Source: Effrenium voratum (taxonomy: Eukaryota > Sar > Dinophyceae > Suessiales > Symbiodiniaceae). From it: a stretch of 64,000 nucleotides of DNA. The position numbers were made by a program, and so were the translations under genes. This document shows, piece by piece, positions 55,155-64,000 of the stretch. Position 1 is the stretch's first letter. Every line of letters starts with the position of its first letter. Location: assembly GCA_963377175.1 (NCBI GenBank), contig CAUJNA010003505.1:1647702-1711701 (forward strand), given 5' to 3'. Under the pieces are notes generated by a model. The model ran no database searches. It saw nothing but the letters and a program-made list of their open reading frames with translations, and was not told where the DNA came from.

Positions 55155-56390
55155 AAGTGCAAAACATGGATTGACAGTAGTGATGAAAACCATTGTTGTT
55201 CATCAATTCTACTGTAGTGACAAAAGTAGTAACCTGCACTCAGTAGTTCTCGCTGTTCAGGTTCCAGCTCGATGTAGTGCGCTGGACGGAAGTAGTGAGG
55301 CAGGCACTTGTTGTTGTAGTAGGGCATGTGCTCAAAGATGTAGTCCCCAGTTCTGGGTGCGGTAGTCTTGGACCTTCTGTAGTCGACTGTCCAAGGTCGC
55401 AAAGTAGTGCGTGCTGAAAAAAGGTTGTCATGTAGTTTGGTGCTCCTCGTAGTCGCTCATCGTCGATTTCGGGACATGACATGTGCTGGTTGTAGTCCCT
55501 GAGGAAGCGGTGTAGTAGTGCCTTGTGGTGTTGTGTGAGGTTTGTCATGGTGTACATCCGTAGTACTGGATACTCTTGCAGAGAATTGTAGTGATTGCCT
55601 TGTGTTGGTAGTCGTGGAGTTGGTCTCTGTTGTAGAGGTAGTGGAGTAGCTCAGGTAGTAGTAGTGGCATGTGGTAGTTCCAAAGATAGTTGTTCCTGAG
55701 GCTGTAGTTGCCGGTGAAGATGGTCATGTTGTAGTTCACCTTGTAGATGGTCTGTGGCAGTGGTGTAGTTGGGAGGTAGTAGTTCTGTTGTACCGACATC
55801 ATGTAGGAAATGTAGTCTCTGGTGAAGTGGATAAATTGTCCTGAAGTGAGGTACCTCAGGAGTAGCGGTTGTTCAATCTGCAGTTGGATGATGACGTAGT
55901 TGTTGTTGTCGCCGGTTGTAGTGTGAAGGGAAGTCGTATGGTAGTAGTGCACGTTGGCTGCTTCAGGTACTGAAACGCTGAGCAGGGTGGAGTTGTAGTG
56001 GGGCATCCGAAGGTCTCCAGGAATGCAGTAGATGGGTTGTGTGTAATCCAGTTGTGCAAGTGGAGTTGCTTGTTGATGTGAAAGTCGCTGATACTCTTCG
56101 AGTGTGAGTGCAGTGAAAAACTGTGTGTAGGGTGTGTTGTCGGGCAGTGGTGGTGTAGCGGTTGTCTGGCGCTCAGTGCTGTGTAGTTGGTCCATCACTG
56201 TGGTCGGGTTGTAGTAGACTGTGTTGCCAGGTGTAGGATGGTTGAAGTGGTAGTTAGAGTCGTTGTATGTTTGAGGTGGTGGAGTTCCATGGTCGCTGGA
56301 GTCCGTAGTGACAGCCACCTCCGGTGTAGACGCCCTGTCGGGTGTAGTCGCATCTCCCATCGTAGCATCTGCAGTAGATGGAGCGGCCAT
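55150..56390 (-). pseudogene. additional ORF of copia 2 downstream of RNase H, unknown Tyr/Thr-rich protein
   Basis: From ATG 56390 (AGCC|ATGG context) one frame reads about 280 codons, with LTLEEYQRLSHQQATPLAQ, LLRYLTSGQFIHFTRDYISY and LLLPELLHYLYNRDQLHDYQ. It then continues in two other frames (ALLHRFLRDYNQHMSC, then EHMPYYNNKCLPHYFRPAHY and LEPEQRELLSAGYYFC) to about 55150, so the ancestral product was over 400 residues. No signal peptide, membrane segment or known domain is seen, which argues against an envelope protein. Tyr and Thr are very frequent, partly because ACTAC is common in this element. Confidence 0.6.
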
Positions 56391-56651
56391 GGCTGCAGGG
56401 GAGTGCGAATGTAGTGAAACGGGGCAAAACAAAATGAGCCTGAGTAGTTGCTATCAGCCAGGCGGCGCATGCAGACATGTAAAACAAACAACTGTAGTGT
56501 TGACTCAGCCGCCAAAAGTGCAAGTGCAAATACATGTAGTTACTGTTACTTACATACCAAAAGTGTCGTGTTACATGTAGCTACTTACATACATGAAATG
56601 TCCAAAGTCGTTGTTGTTGTTGTGAAACTGCTGCGCTGGTCGTCCGTAGTG

Positions 56652-57616
56652 CTAAATGCGTCTTCCAATGCTCTGGATGAGCCTGTGTAGCGTTTCTTTG
56701 CAGATGTATTTGGTAAACAAATCTGCGCTGTTGTGGAGTGTGTTGATCTTAAGGATTCTGATGATGTCATGCTTGATGAGGTCTTGTGTGTAGAGAAATT
56801 TAAGGTCGATGTGTTTTGCTCGTTTGCTAGTGCCTTGTCGTGTAGCAGTGCTCTTGCCTGCTGTGGAGTCTGTGTGGATGCGTAAGTTTAGCTTGCTGCA
56901 AATGTTGGTTTCAAGTAGGAAGTTTCTGAGGTGTAGTCCCTCATTAACTCCTGTGCAAATGGCGTAGAGTTCAGACTCTGCTGAGCTGAGTGCTATTGTA
57001 GCTTGTGTTCTGCTGCCAAATGCAACTGTTGTTCCTAAAAAGATGATGTTGAAACCTGAAGTTGATTTCCTGGTAGTAGGGCATCCTGCCCAGTCGGCAT
57101 CGACGTGAACGTCGAGATCCAGGATGTTGTTGGTGTTTGCTCTGAGTGTTGTTGTTGGTTCTATGGTGAATTTGTAGTGCTTGGTGCCGTGCAAGTAGCG
57201 TAGTAGATGTTTGACTCTCTTTTGTGAAAGTTCTGTAGGTGCTGTGAGGTCTCGTGCTAGTTCTTTTGTGGAGTATGCAATGTCTGGTCGTGTGTATGCT
57301 AACCATTGAAGTTTGCCAACAATCCTTCTGTACCTTTTGTGTTGTTCGTGGTCAAGTAGTGCTTCATCTTCTATTGTTGGTTTGTAGTGTGCAATTCCTG
57401 GAGTGTTCACTGAGTTGCAGTTGTTCATTCCAGACTCCTCGATCATGTTGTCGATGTAGGAGTCCTTTAGTCCAAGATTGCAGTAGTTGCCAAAGTGGTC
57501 GATGTTTCTTCCAAGAAATTGTTGTGGTTTGCCAGGTTCGAGGTAGCCGATGTGCTTGAGTAGGACCTGCTTCTGGATGGCCTCGAAGGTGGAGTCGACA
57601 GTCTTGTCACCAAGTA
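56652..57616 (-). pseudogene. RT C-terminal/connection region and RNase H of copia 2
   Basis: After the frameshift at the YVDD box the frame reads HIGYLEPGKPQQFLGRNID and then ORF 57446-56652. RNase H motifs are intact: VHVDADWAGCPTTRKSTSGF, ATIALSSAESELYAIC, RIHTDSTAGKS, AKHIDLKFLYTQD and NSADLFTKYICKETL. Stop at 56652. This is textbook Ty1/copia RNase H. Confidence 0.9.
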
Positions 57617-58585
57617 CTAGAGATCGTCCACGTAGACCATGATGTAGCAGTCGCGAGTCGCATTGGTGTAGACGTTAGGTTCTGACTTTAGTCTTACAAA
57701 GCTGAGCTTTTGTAACACTTCAGCCAGGTAGTCCTGCCATGCTTTTGGTGAACTGCGTAGTCCATACATGGCTTTCTTTAGTCGCCAGATTTTGTCCTGT
57801 TGTGGACAAAGTTCTTTAGGTGGCCAAAGGTAGACGTCACGTTGTTTACCGTCGTGGTCTTTTGCGATGGGTGCGTGTAGAAATGCTGTAGAGACGTCAC
57901 CTAGTCGCGCGATCCAGTTTGGTCGTGACATTTGTAGTGCGAGAAGTGTCCGGAGTGTCGTGAACATTGGTGTAGAGGCGTAGACGGAGTCTTCGTCCTC
58001 GATCTTCTCTGTGTAGCCTTTTGCGACGATTCGGCTTCGCACTCCTGGTCCTTTCTTTCTGTGTACCCATCTTGTAGGTATCGCTTCTCTGATGACGTTG
58101 TCGTCGACGGTAGACGCATCTACTTCGTCGTAGACGTCATGTAGCTTCATTTGGTTTGACTCGTGTTTCATTCCTTCCAGTAGTTGTGTTTCGTCGTAAC
58201 CTTCGTTCTCGAAGATTATGGGTTCGTCTTCTGAGGTGTCCTCGTTTGTGTAGGGGGTGATGGATTTGCCGTTGGGAAGTGTCACTGCGTTGATTTTCTG
58301 TCGTAGTGGTGGTGGTTCTTTGGTTGCTTGCTCCGCTGATCTGATTGTAGTGTCCTTTGAGGTCTTCTGTGCTTTAGTTGGTTGCATTACTTCTTCCGGA
58401 GTTAAACGTCGTAGTGTTTGTCGAGGTGGTGCTGGTAGTGGTGGATGTTGTCGTCCGGTTGGTGAAGTAGCCATAGGACTATCCAGTAGTGGTCGTGAAC
58501 TTGACGTCGATGTGGACGGACGTCGATGTGGACGGAAGTCGTGGAGGTGGTGTAGGGCGTTGTTGTTTTGTTGCGGGTTCCGCAA
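57617..58585 (-). pseudogene. reverse transcriptase of copia 2
   Basis: The frame opens within a Pro/Ser/Thr-rich linker and reads RT motifs: AIPTRWVHRKKGPGVRSRIV, DVSTAFLHAPIAKDHDG with catalytic Asp, KKAMYGLRSSPKAWQDYL, and IMVYVDDL. The stop right after YVDDL (57617-57619) results from a single missing base: restoring the frame one base over reads LVLGDKTVDSTFEAIQ. Confidence 0.9.
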
Positions 58586-60590
58586 CGATGTCGTCCGTAG
58601 CGTTCGTTTGTTGTCCGAAATCTTGCGTGGACCTTCTTTTCTCTGACGGTTGTAGTTGCGTGTCCAACAGTGTTGCGAACGATGGGTTGTAGGTGTTCCG
58701 TCGTGGTGCCCATGGTGTGCCGGAAACTTTGTTCAACAGTGCGAGGTCGTATTTGAAGTCCGGTTGTAGTCTCCGCACTGTTCGTACCTTTTGTACGCCT
58801 GATTCCGTTGCGACGTAGTTTTCTCCGGTTTCGGAAACTTTTCCGAGCCAGATGCATTTCTGCATCCGTAGGTCTGCTTTTGGAAGTTTCTTGTGTTGTG
58901 GTGGAAGGTGAAGTAGTGTCTCGCCAAATTCGCAGATTGCTCGCTCGTAGTTTCTTCCCCAGCGGCGTTCAAAGCTTGTGTAGCCGTCTGAGTGAATGAC
59001 GTAGCGATTTACCGTCCATGCTGCATGTCGTACTATCCAAGGTAGTAGACAGTGCTTTGTGGACATCGTCATGCTGTAGTTGCTTTCAACCTGAGCTTTG
59101 ACGACGCGGATTTGTCCGAGAAGTGTTCTATGTAGTCGCTCAACGCTTCCTTGACTGTTGCTGCTGTAGGATGGTGAATGTCGTACAGTCATTGAGCCGA
59201 CTTTAGATGCTGTTGCTTTTAGTAGTGCATTGAGTGTGTCTTCGTTGTCGCTTTGTAGTATGCCTTGTGTTCTTCCACATTCAAAGATGAATGCTTGTAG
59301 GTTGTTGATCATGTAGTCCATCATTGATGGTTTGTCCGGAACCAATACCGCCATGCACAGTTGTGTAGTAACATCAACTGCTGTTAAGACTGGTATGGTC
59401 TTCGGATCTTGTTGTGGTTTGATGTAGGCAAAATCCACTTGGATGAAGGGTTGTCGTGATTGTTGTTTCTTGTAGTTGTCCTGGCGTCCTTTGCCTTGAA
59501 CGCAAATTGGACACCAATTTCTGTATGGTAGGTGTGTCAAGTTGTGTTCTGCTATTTGTTGTGGAGTGGGCTGCTGCGGTTGTCGTAGTCCTCTTGCTCT
59601 GTGTGCTTCATGATGCTCGTGTTGTTGTTCCTCATCGTGGTTCTCCTGGATGTACTCGTAGTCTTTCTTCACGGTGAACCTTGTTGTTCCTTTCCATTGA
59701 AATGGTAGTGCTGCGTTGCCCATGACTGTCCAGTCATCTTTGCGTTGCGAAACTTCTCCAAAGTTGTTGTGAGTGATTGTAGTTCTGTGAGGTTCAAGTG
59801 TGCTGATTGGTGGATGTCCTGGTCCATCTGTTGGAGTGAATAGAGTTGTTCTAAGTGTTGTGTGGTGTCTTATCCAGTATTCACCTTGTCTTTCCCAGTA
59901 GTCTTGGTTGTCCTCCTGTGCTGTGAGTGGTCTGTGGATTGTCTCCTTTGGTTGTGTGGTGTCAAGATCTGTAGAAGGTGCTGCTTTAGGTCTCCATATC
60001 TTTTGTGGTGCTCGTAGTTGGATCTTTGATCTGGTTGGTGGTGTGTCCATTAGCCGTTGTGGTTGTGAGCTCTGCCTTGTTGGTGTGGTCTTTGATGTTG
60101 CTCTGCGTGTAGGTGTTATCTTTCTTCTGAATCTGGTTTCTCCAGTCCAGTTGTCACCTTCTAGTCTTCGTTGTAGTTCTTGCTTGGAAAGTTGTGTTGG
60201 GTTCTCTTGTAGTTGTTCTTGCTCTTGCCCTTGTCTGTTGATGATGGTTAGTCGCCAATCATCTAGTTCTCCTTCAGGTATTGGGCAACCGCTGTTGTGT
60301 GGTGTGAATAATGCTTTGCGTGGTCGTTTGTGTACTCTGATGGCGTAGTCACCATCAAGTTTCCAGTAGTCAGTGTTTCCACCAAGGATCTGTCGTAGTC
60401 CTTGGTCTGTGTGGGTGAGTGGTGCAATTTGTTCTTGTTGTTGTACTGTTTTCTCCGTAGGTTGAATCACAGCAATGGATTTTCCATTGTCTGTAGTCAT
60501 TGGGTAGATGTCGAATCCTGTAGGGATGTCGATCTTCTCTGCTCGTAGGTAGAAAAGTCCTGAGTGTCTTATAAGGTGTGCTTGTTGTTG
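58479..60590 (-). pseudogene. integrase region of copia 2
   Basis: The frame begins about 60590 after a 1-nt shift from the protease frame (IRHSGLFYLRAEKIDIPTG). A long basic Arg/Gln-rich segment follows, then the zinc motif HNLTHLPYRNWCPICVQGKG and the core: FIQVDFAYIKPQ (Asp), GILQSDNEDTLNALL (Asp), SSNSQGSVERLHRTL (Glu). The C-terminal region contains MQKCIWLGKVSETGENYVA. It ends at 58479 in a Pro/Thr-rich tail, where the RT frame overlaps in another phase. Confidence 0.88.
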
Positions 60591-61600
60591 TCCATGTGTG
60601 AGTAGGGTATCATGATCCTGAAGTTGTCCTGCTTGTAGGGAACGTACTTGATGCCGTAGACAGGAATCTTCTTGTTTGTAACCGTGTAGAGTTGTGGAAC
60701 CGATTCTCCACAAGGTCGTAGCGGTAGGTCTGGTGCGTAGTCCTTCGGGCAAACATGTGTAGATGCTCCTGAGTCGATCAACAGGTGGTGGTATGACTTG
60801 AAGTTGGAGTACATGATGTAGTGTGTGATAGTGTCCTCAATCTTCTTGTTCCTTTGTTGTTGTCTTGCTGCTGCTATGTCAAAGTGTGGCTGTGTGGTGT
60901 CTTCTTGTAGGAATTGTTGAAAGCTCTTGCTGTGGTCGTTCCATGATGTTGTGTGTGTTGTTCTCTTGCCAAGTAGTGATTTGGATTTGTGCTTGTGTAG
61001 TCGTGAGTTTGCTTGTCTGATGTGTCCAATGGTAAGGTGTGACTCGTTGATGCCTCCAATGTAGTTTGCTGTGTCCTCATAGCTGTTGTCATTCCAATCC
61101 CAGCTGTTGTCATAGTCGTAGTCGTTCCAGTTCTCCTCCATGTAGTTCACCTCGTGTTGTCCTTCTTCTCCTTCGTAGTACCAGTCCCAAGTGTCGTTCA
61201 CATCCTGAGGTAGTTCTTCATTGTTGTCATGATCTGCTTGTTCTTGTTCTAGTGGATGTAGTTCTTCTCCTTCTCCTATGTGCCATACTGGCACTCTGCA
61301 GTCTTGTGCCCAGTGGCCAGGCTTGCCACATCGATGGCATGTTGTGTAGTTGTTGTTTCCTTTTCCTTTTGATTTGCTGTAGTTTCCTTGGCCTTTGTAG
61401 CCTTTGCTTGATCCATATCCTTTGGATCCTGAGTAGCCTTTTCCTTTGCTCTTGTTGTATCCTCCTTTGTTGTAGTTTCCTTTGCTGCCTTTGTCGAATC
61501 CTTTGTAGTGCCCTTTACTCCTGTACTTGCCTTTGCTCTGCTTCCTTTGTAGCTGCCTTTTCCTTTTCCTTTGCCTTTGTAGTTTCTTCCTTTCCTCCAT
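60569..61600 (-). pseudogene. nucleocapsid zinc knuckle and protease of copia 2
   Basis: A repetitive Lys/Gly/Tyr-rich stretch (KGYGSSKGYKGQGNYSKSKG) leads to the CCHC knuckle CHRCGKPGHWAQDC. Then come an acidic Trp/Asp/Tyr-rich spacer and the retropepsin motif HLLIDSGASTHVCPKDY. The frame is shifted by one relative to gag inside the Lys/Gly-rich repeat, and again at about 60575. Confidence 0.88.
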
Positions 61601-62430
61601 ATGTTGTCAACATCCATTGGTGCAGCTCCTCCATTGTAGTTTGTTCCTACTGCTGAAGTAGATCTAGTGACGGCTGAAATCGTCTTGTAGTAGTCCAAGA
61701 TGAGTGCTCTGATCTCGATGTAGTTCGTGATCTGTCCAGCTCGCAGTTGGAGGTGTTGCTGCAGTGCTCCTTTGGTTTTGTTGAGTAGTATTGCTATTTT
61801 GATTCCATCTGGTAGTGCTGTTCCATTGTCTTTCTCGTAGCGGTTGATGTCGTATTCCCATTGTAGAAATTGTTCTTCAAACTGCGCTTCGTTGAATGTA
61901 GGTTCCAGTAGCTTGGTAAGGTAGCCAACGCTTCTTGTTCCTACTGGTAGGCTGAACCTGTTGTGTAGTAGTCGTAGTGTTTCAAATCCGTTTGCGTTGT
62001 AGCGGTTTTGCCTTACTACTGTAGCTGCTGCTCCCTGACAGATGTTGATGAGGATGTAGTGTAGATCTCGTGAGAGGTCTACTGCTTTTGTTGCTTGTGT
62101 AGGGTCGCGTATGTGGGCTCTTATATCTGTGTCCTCAATCTGTCGTGTAGCCACTTGTGCTAGTTGTAGCACCAGGTCGAAGTCTCGGTCTATGAGGCCG
62201 AGGTATGCTTGTAGCTTGAACAGCCATTCTTCATACTGGGAGTAGTCACCAGTGAAGAAGGGTGGTGGCAGTTTGTATCTATGTAGTCTCTGAACGTCGT
62301 TGTCTTGTTCTGTTCCTGCTCCCGTAGTTGTGGCTCCTACTGTGTCTGCTGTTGGCCCGTTCTCTGCTCCTGTAGTTTGTTGTGCTGAGGCTGATGCTGC
62401 TTCTCCTGACATGTCGTAGTAGTTTGGCAT
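61560..62430 (-). CDS. gag: Gag capsid region of copia 2
   Basis: The start ATG is 62430 (MPNYYDMSGEAASASAQQ). A copia capsid-type domain reads LPPPFFTGDYSQYEEWLFKL, RDLHYILINICQGAAATVV, LLHNRFSLPVGTRSVGYL and LQLRAGQITNYIEIRALILD. After MDVDNIWRKGRNYKGKGKG the frame departs from the one that encodes the zinc knuckle, so the true product needs a frame change near 61560, either a programmed shift or an indel. Confidence 0.88.
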
Positions 62431-62488
62431 GTGACTGCTGTTGCTGTGGTTGTAGTACTTACTGCTTACTGGAGCTCCCCTACGTTTA

Positions 62489-62508
62489 GGATCTCAGCTC
62501 CGCTACCA
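62489..62508 (-). promoter_or_regulatory. primer-binding site of copia 2
   Basis: On the minus strand TGGTAGCGGAGCTGAGATCC starts 3 nt after the 5' LTR. Its complement ends CTCCGCTACCA, which differs by one base from the CTCTGCTACCA 3' end of eukaryotic initiator Met-tRNA, the usual copia primer. Confidence 0.75.
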
Positions 62509-62511
62509 CGA

Positions 62512-62678
62512 TAAAATCGGTGGTTACTTTGCTTCCAAGTGCAAGTGCTGTAGTGTTCAAACAAACAGTCAACCGATTGTAGTCTGCAGCAATCCACCTT
62601 TTACACATGCGATGTAGTGAGCTCAAGGCCTGCAGTACATGCAACACAAATGCAGGAAGTGAAGCATGTAGTTTGACA
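62512..62678 (-). repeat. 5' LTR of copia 2
   Basis: 167 bp, identical to 54946-55112. It carries the promoter function of the element; no TATA-like box is obvious. Confidence 0.95.
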
Positions 62679-63226
62679 TCAACAGCGAGGATTCATCTCC
62701 AGGAATCTCGCTTGGAACTTTCACGAGTAAAAATAATGGTGGCTAAATGACAGAACTGGATAACTCGACGATGCTAGAAAGGAATCCCCCAAAGGAACCT
62801 TCATAAGGAACCTTCATAACTCATTTGTGTGCCGCAAAGGAATCCAGCTTCGCGGATCTCAACTCCAAGCCGGGGGGCGGAGAGGCTCATGATGGGGCTC
62901 ATGAAGCCTGGCCAAAACCTCAGCACATGGAAAGGCCCTTTGGCTTTCTTCGAGATCCCTCTGCATCTTATAGTTGAAGATACGCGTACCCCTTGTGTCA
63001 ACTCACAAGACGACTTTGCCTCCCGGATAGTCTCGCATAGAGGCAAGGGCCCAAATGAAGTGTGAAGCCCCATCTTGCAGGCCTTTTGGGTCTTCGACGG
63101 TCTGAGAACCAACTTCACTGGCAAAAGAGAGGGCAAGGGGTCAGTTCGGAAATCACTTTCAGGGAGCGACCTACTGGGGGTTCGCAAGGTCTCCGCGCCC
63201 TAGGCTGCCGGCGGAGGTGCACGTAC
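62679..63226. other. intron-like or intergenic stretch, no gene recognised
   Basis: A 128-codon minus-strand frame (63187-62801) has no motif and mixed codon use. If the host-gene exons on both sides of copia 2 are joined, this stretch is intron. Confidence 0.4.
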
Positions 63227-63293
63227 GCGCTGGGTGACGTAGGACTCCAGGCTGCCATACCACACCGAGGTCACCGTGAGGTATGGGAAGTAC
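63227..63293 (-). CDS. probable exon of the GC3-rich host gene
   Basis: The minus strand reads YFPYLTVTSVWYGSLESY, then VTQR, bounded by GAG|G on the left and CGC|GTACGT on the right. Third positions are almost all G or C, the same style as the exon at 54835-54707, and both junctions are in phase 0. The intron between them would be about 8.4 kb and would contain copia 2. A competing plus-strand frame (TEVTVRYGKYLELQLAGP) also looks coding, so strand is not certain. Confidence 0.4.
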
Positions 63294-63299
63294 CTCGAG

Positions 63300-64000
63300 C
63301 TTCAACTTGCTGGCCCAAGGGGCCCCAAATGTGCTGGTGTCACCGGCGCCGAAGGAACAAAAGGAAAGAAATCAAAATTCTTAGGACAAAAAGTTCCTGT
63401 AGGAATCATCATCGAGGTCACACCTCGCTTTGTGAGGTTGCGGTTTGCCTAAAGCCAGTGGTCCTCCCGCTTTTCCGGAAAAGTTGACGGACAACCTGCA
63501 AAAGCATCTCCACACTCCGAAGACAATGACATGAATGGTGCAAAATAGCTAAACTCGCACACATACACCAAGAACAGTGAAGATAAGCTCAACAGCAGAT
63601 TCTCCGTGGTGGTGGATTGGGTGGAAAGATAGTGCACGTTGTCCAGCAAGAACAGCAGGCAGATCTGCTCCTTCTTTCCAAGTGACCCTTTTTTGTCAGG
63701 ACATGGCCACAACGGTCGTCTTTTGAACAAAACAAAGCACCATGCGCAAAAGGAAAACTAAAATATTCAACTGCCCAGCTTTCTACTGGATGTTTAGCAC
63801 CCCCCCCTGTTTTCGGTTTGCACTGCTAGAGGCATCAGCTGATCAGTGGGCAACCGTCTTAGGGAATGAGGCTATGTAAAGTTAATCACCTCTGTTGTGT
63901 TGCAAAATGGAGTACTATGGGGATTCCGTCCCGCTTTTGTCGTCCTCAAATGCTCCACGCCAGTCGGTGTGTGCCGTCCGAGCAGCCCCCAGTGCTCCTG
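63300..64000. other. no gene recognised at the right end
   Basis: Only short open frames without motifs. Exons of the host gene further upstream on the minus strand would be expected beyond the window. Confidence 0.4.

Larger units (their letters stand above)
54946..62678 (-). mobile_element. copia-like retrotransposon 2 (7.7 kb, structurally complete)
   Basis: It reads on the minus strand from 62678 to 54946: 5' LTR, PBS, gag, zinc knuckle and protease, integrase, RT, RNase H, an additional 3' ORF, PPT, 3' LTR. The two LTRs appear identical over all 167 bp, so insertion was recent. The internal frame is nevertheless shifted at least four times. No 5-bp target duplication is seen (GTTGA on one side, ACGGC on the other), which suggests inter-element recombination, loss of flank next to the CT repeat, or assembly error. 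It belongs to a different copia lineage from element 1: it has a CCHC knuckle and DSG protease and no methyltransferase. Confidence 0.92.

Noticed and set aside
54946..56390. Envelope-like gene making copia 2 an endogenous retrovirus-like element
   Set aside because: The extra ORF has no signal peptide or membrane-spanning segment.

Overview
Overall. The window reads as nuclear DNA of a dinoflagellate (Symbiodiniaceae-like or a relative). The evidence is two Ty1/copia polyproteins of the type common in these algae, a copia element that carries a cytosine-methyltransferase-like domain, multi-exon genes with GT-AG and apparently GA-AG introns, a spliced-leader-like relic, a poly-threonine secreted protein, and very abundant mini- and microsatellites. 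There are no bacterial operons, no rRNA and no convincing complete tRNA. No database search was run; all family calls come from motifs read by eye.

Layout. Bases 1-9887 are mostly non-coding. They hold an AT-rich hairpin cluster near 1.7 kb, G-rich tracts near 3 kb, and one minus-strand gene (about 6460 to 4846) for a secreted protein with a long Thr linker encoded by about 1 kb of GTGGTN-type repeat. Bases 9888-54118 form one nested complex. The outer unit is a copia-like retroelement (plus strand) with 98% identical terminal repeats at 9888-10072 and 53936-54118. It encodes gag, protease, integrase, a C5-methyltransferase-like domain, RT and RNase H. Further 3' ORFs include one with a KptA/ART-like domain followed by an endonuclease/exonuclease/phosphatase (EEP)-like domain. 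Two DNA transposons sit inside it. Element A (18294-29109, 10.8 kb) lies just after RNase H. Element B (32161-52600, 20.4 kb) lies in the middle of the EEP-like coding region. Both begin CCTG and end CAGG, and both are flanked by a 2-bp duplication (TC for A, CA for B). Removing B plus one CA restores the reading frame exactly (20442 bp, divisible by 3). Without the two insertions the retroelement would be about 13.0 kb.

A and B look like members of one transposon family. Each carries minus-strand multi-exon genes. One encodes a protein with methyltransferase-like motifs I, IV and VI. The other encodes a probable transposase with the ordered motifs GDEG, (L/M)HTWxxG, PKxHM and W(M/A)DED(W/F). 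Element B also has a middle coiled-coil gene and introns packed with CATGCATG-rich minisatellites. The outer copia, A and B therefore each carry a methyltransferase-like protein.

Right part. Bases 54946-62678 are a second, unrelated copia element on the minus strand. It is structurally complete, with identical 167-bp LTRs, an initiator-Met-tRNA-like PBS and a PPT, yet its reading frame is broken at four or more places. It has an extra Tyr/Thr-rich ORF downstream of RNase H and a striking strand-specific excess of GTAGT. It appears to sit in an intron of a GC3-rich host gene on the minus strand (exons at about 63293-63227 and 54835-54707).
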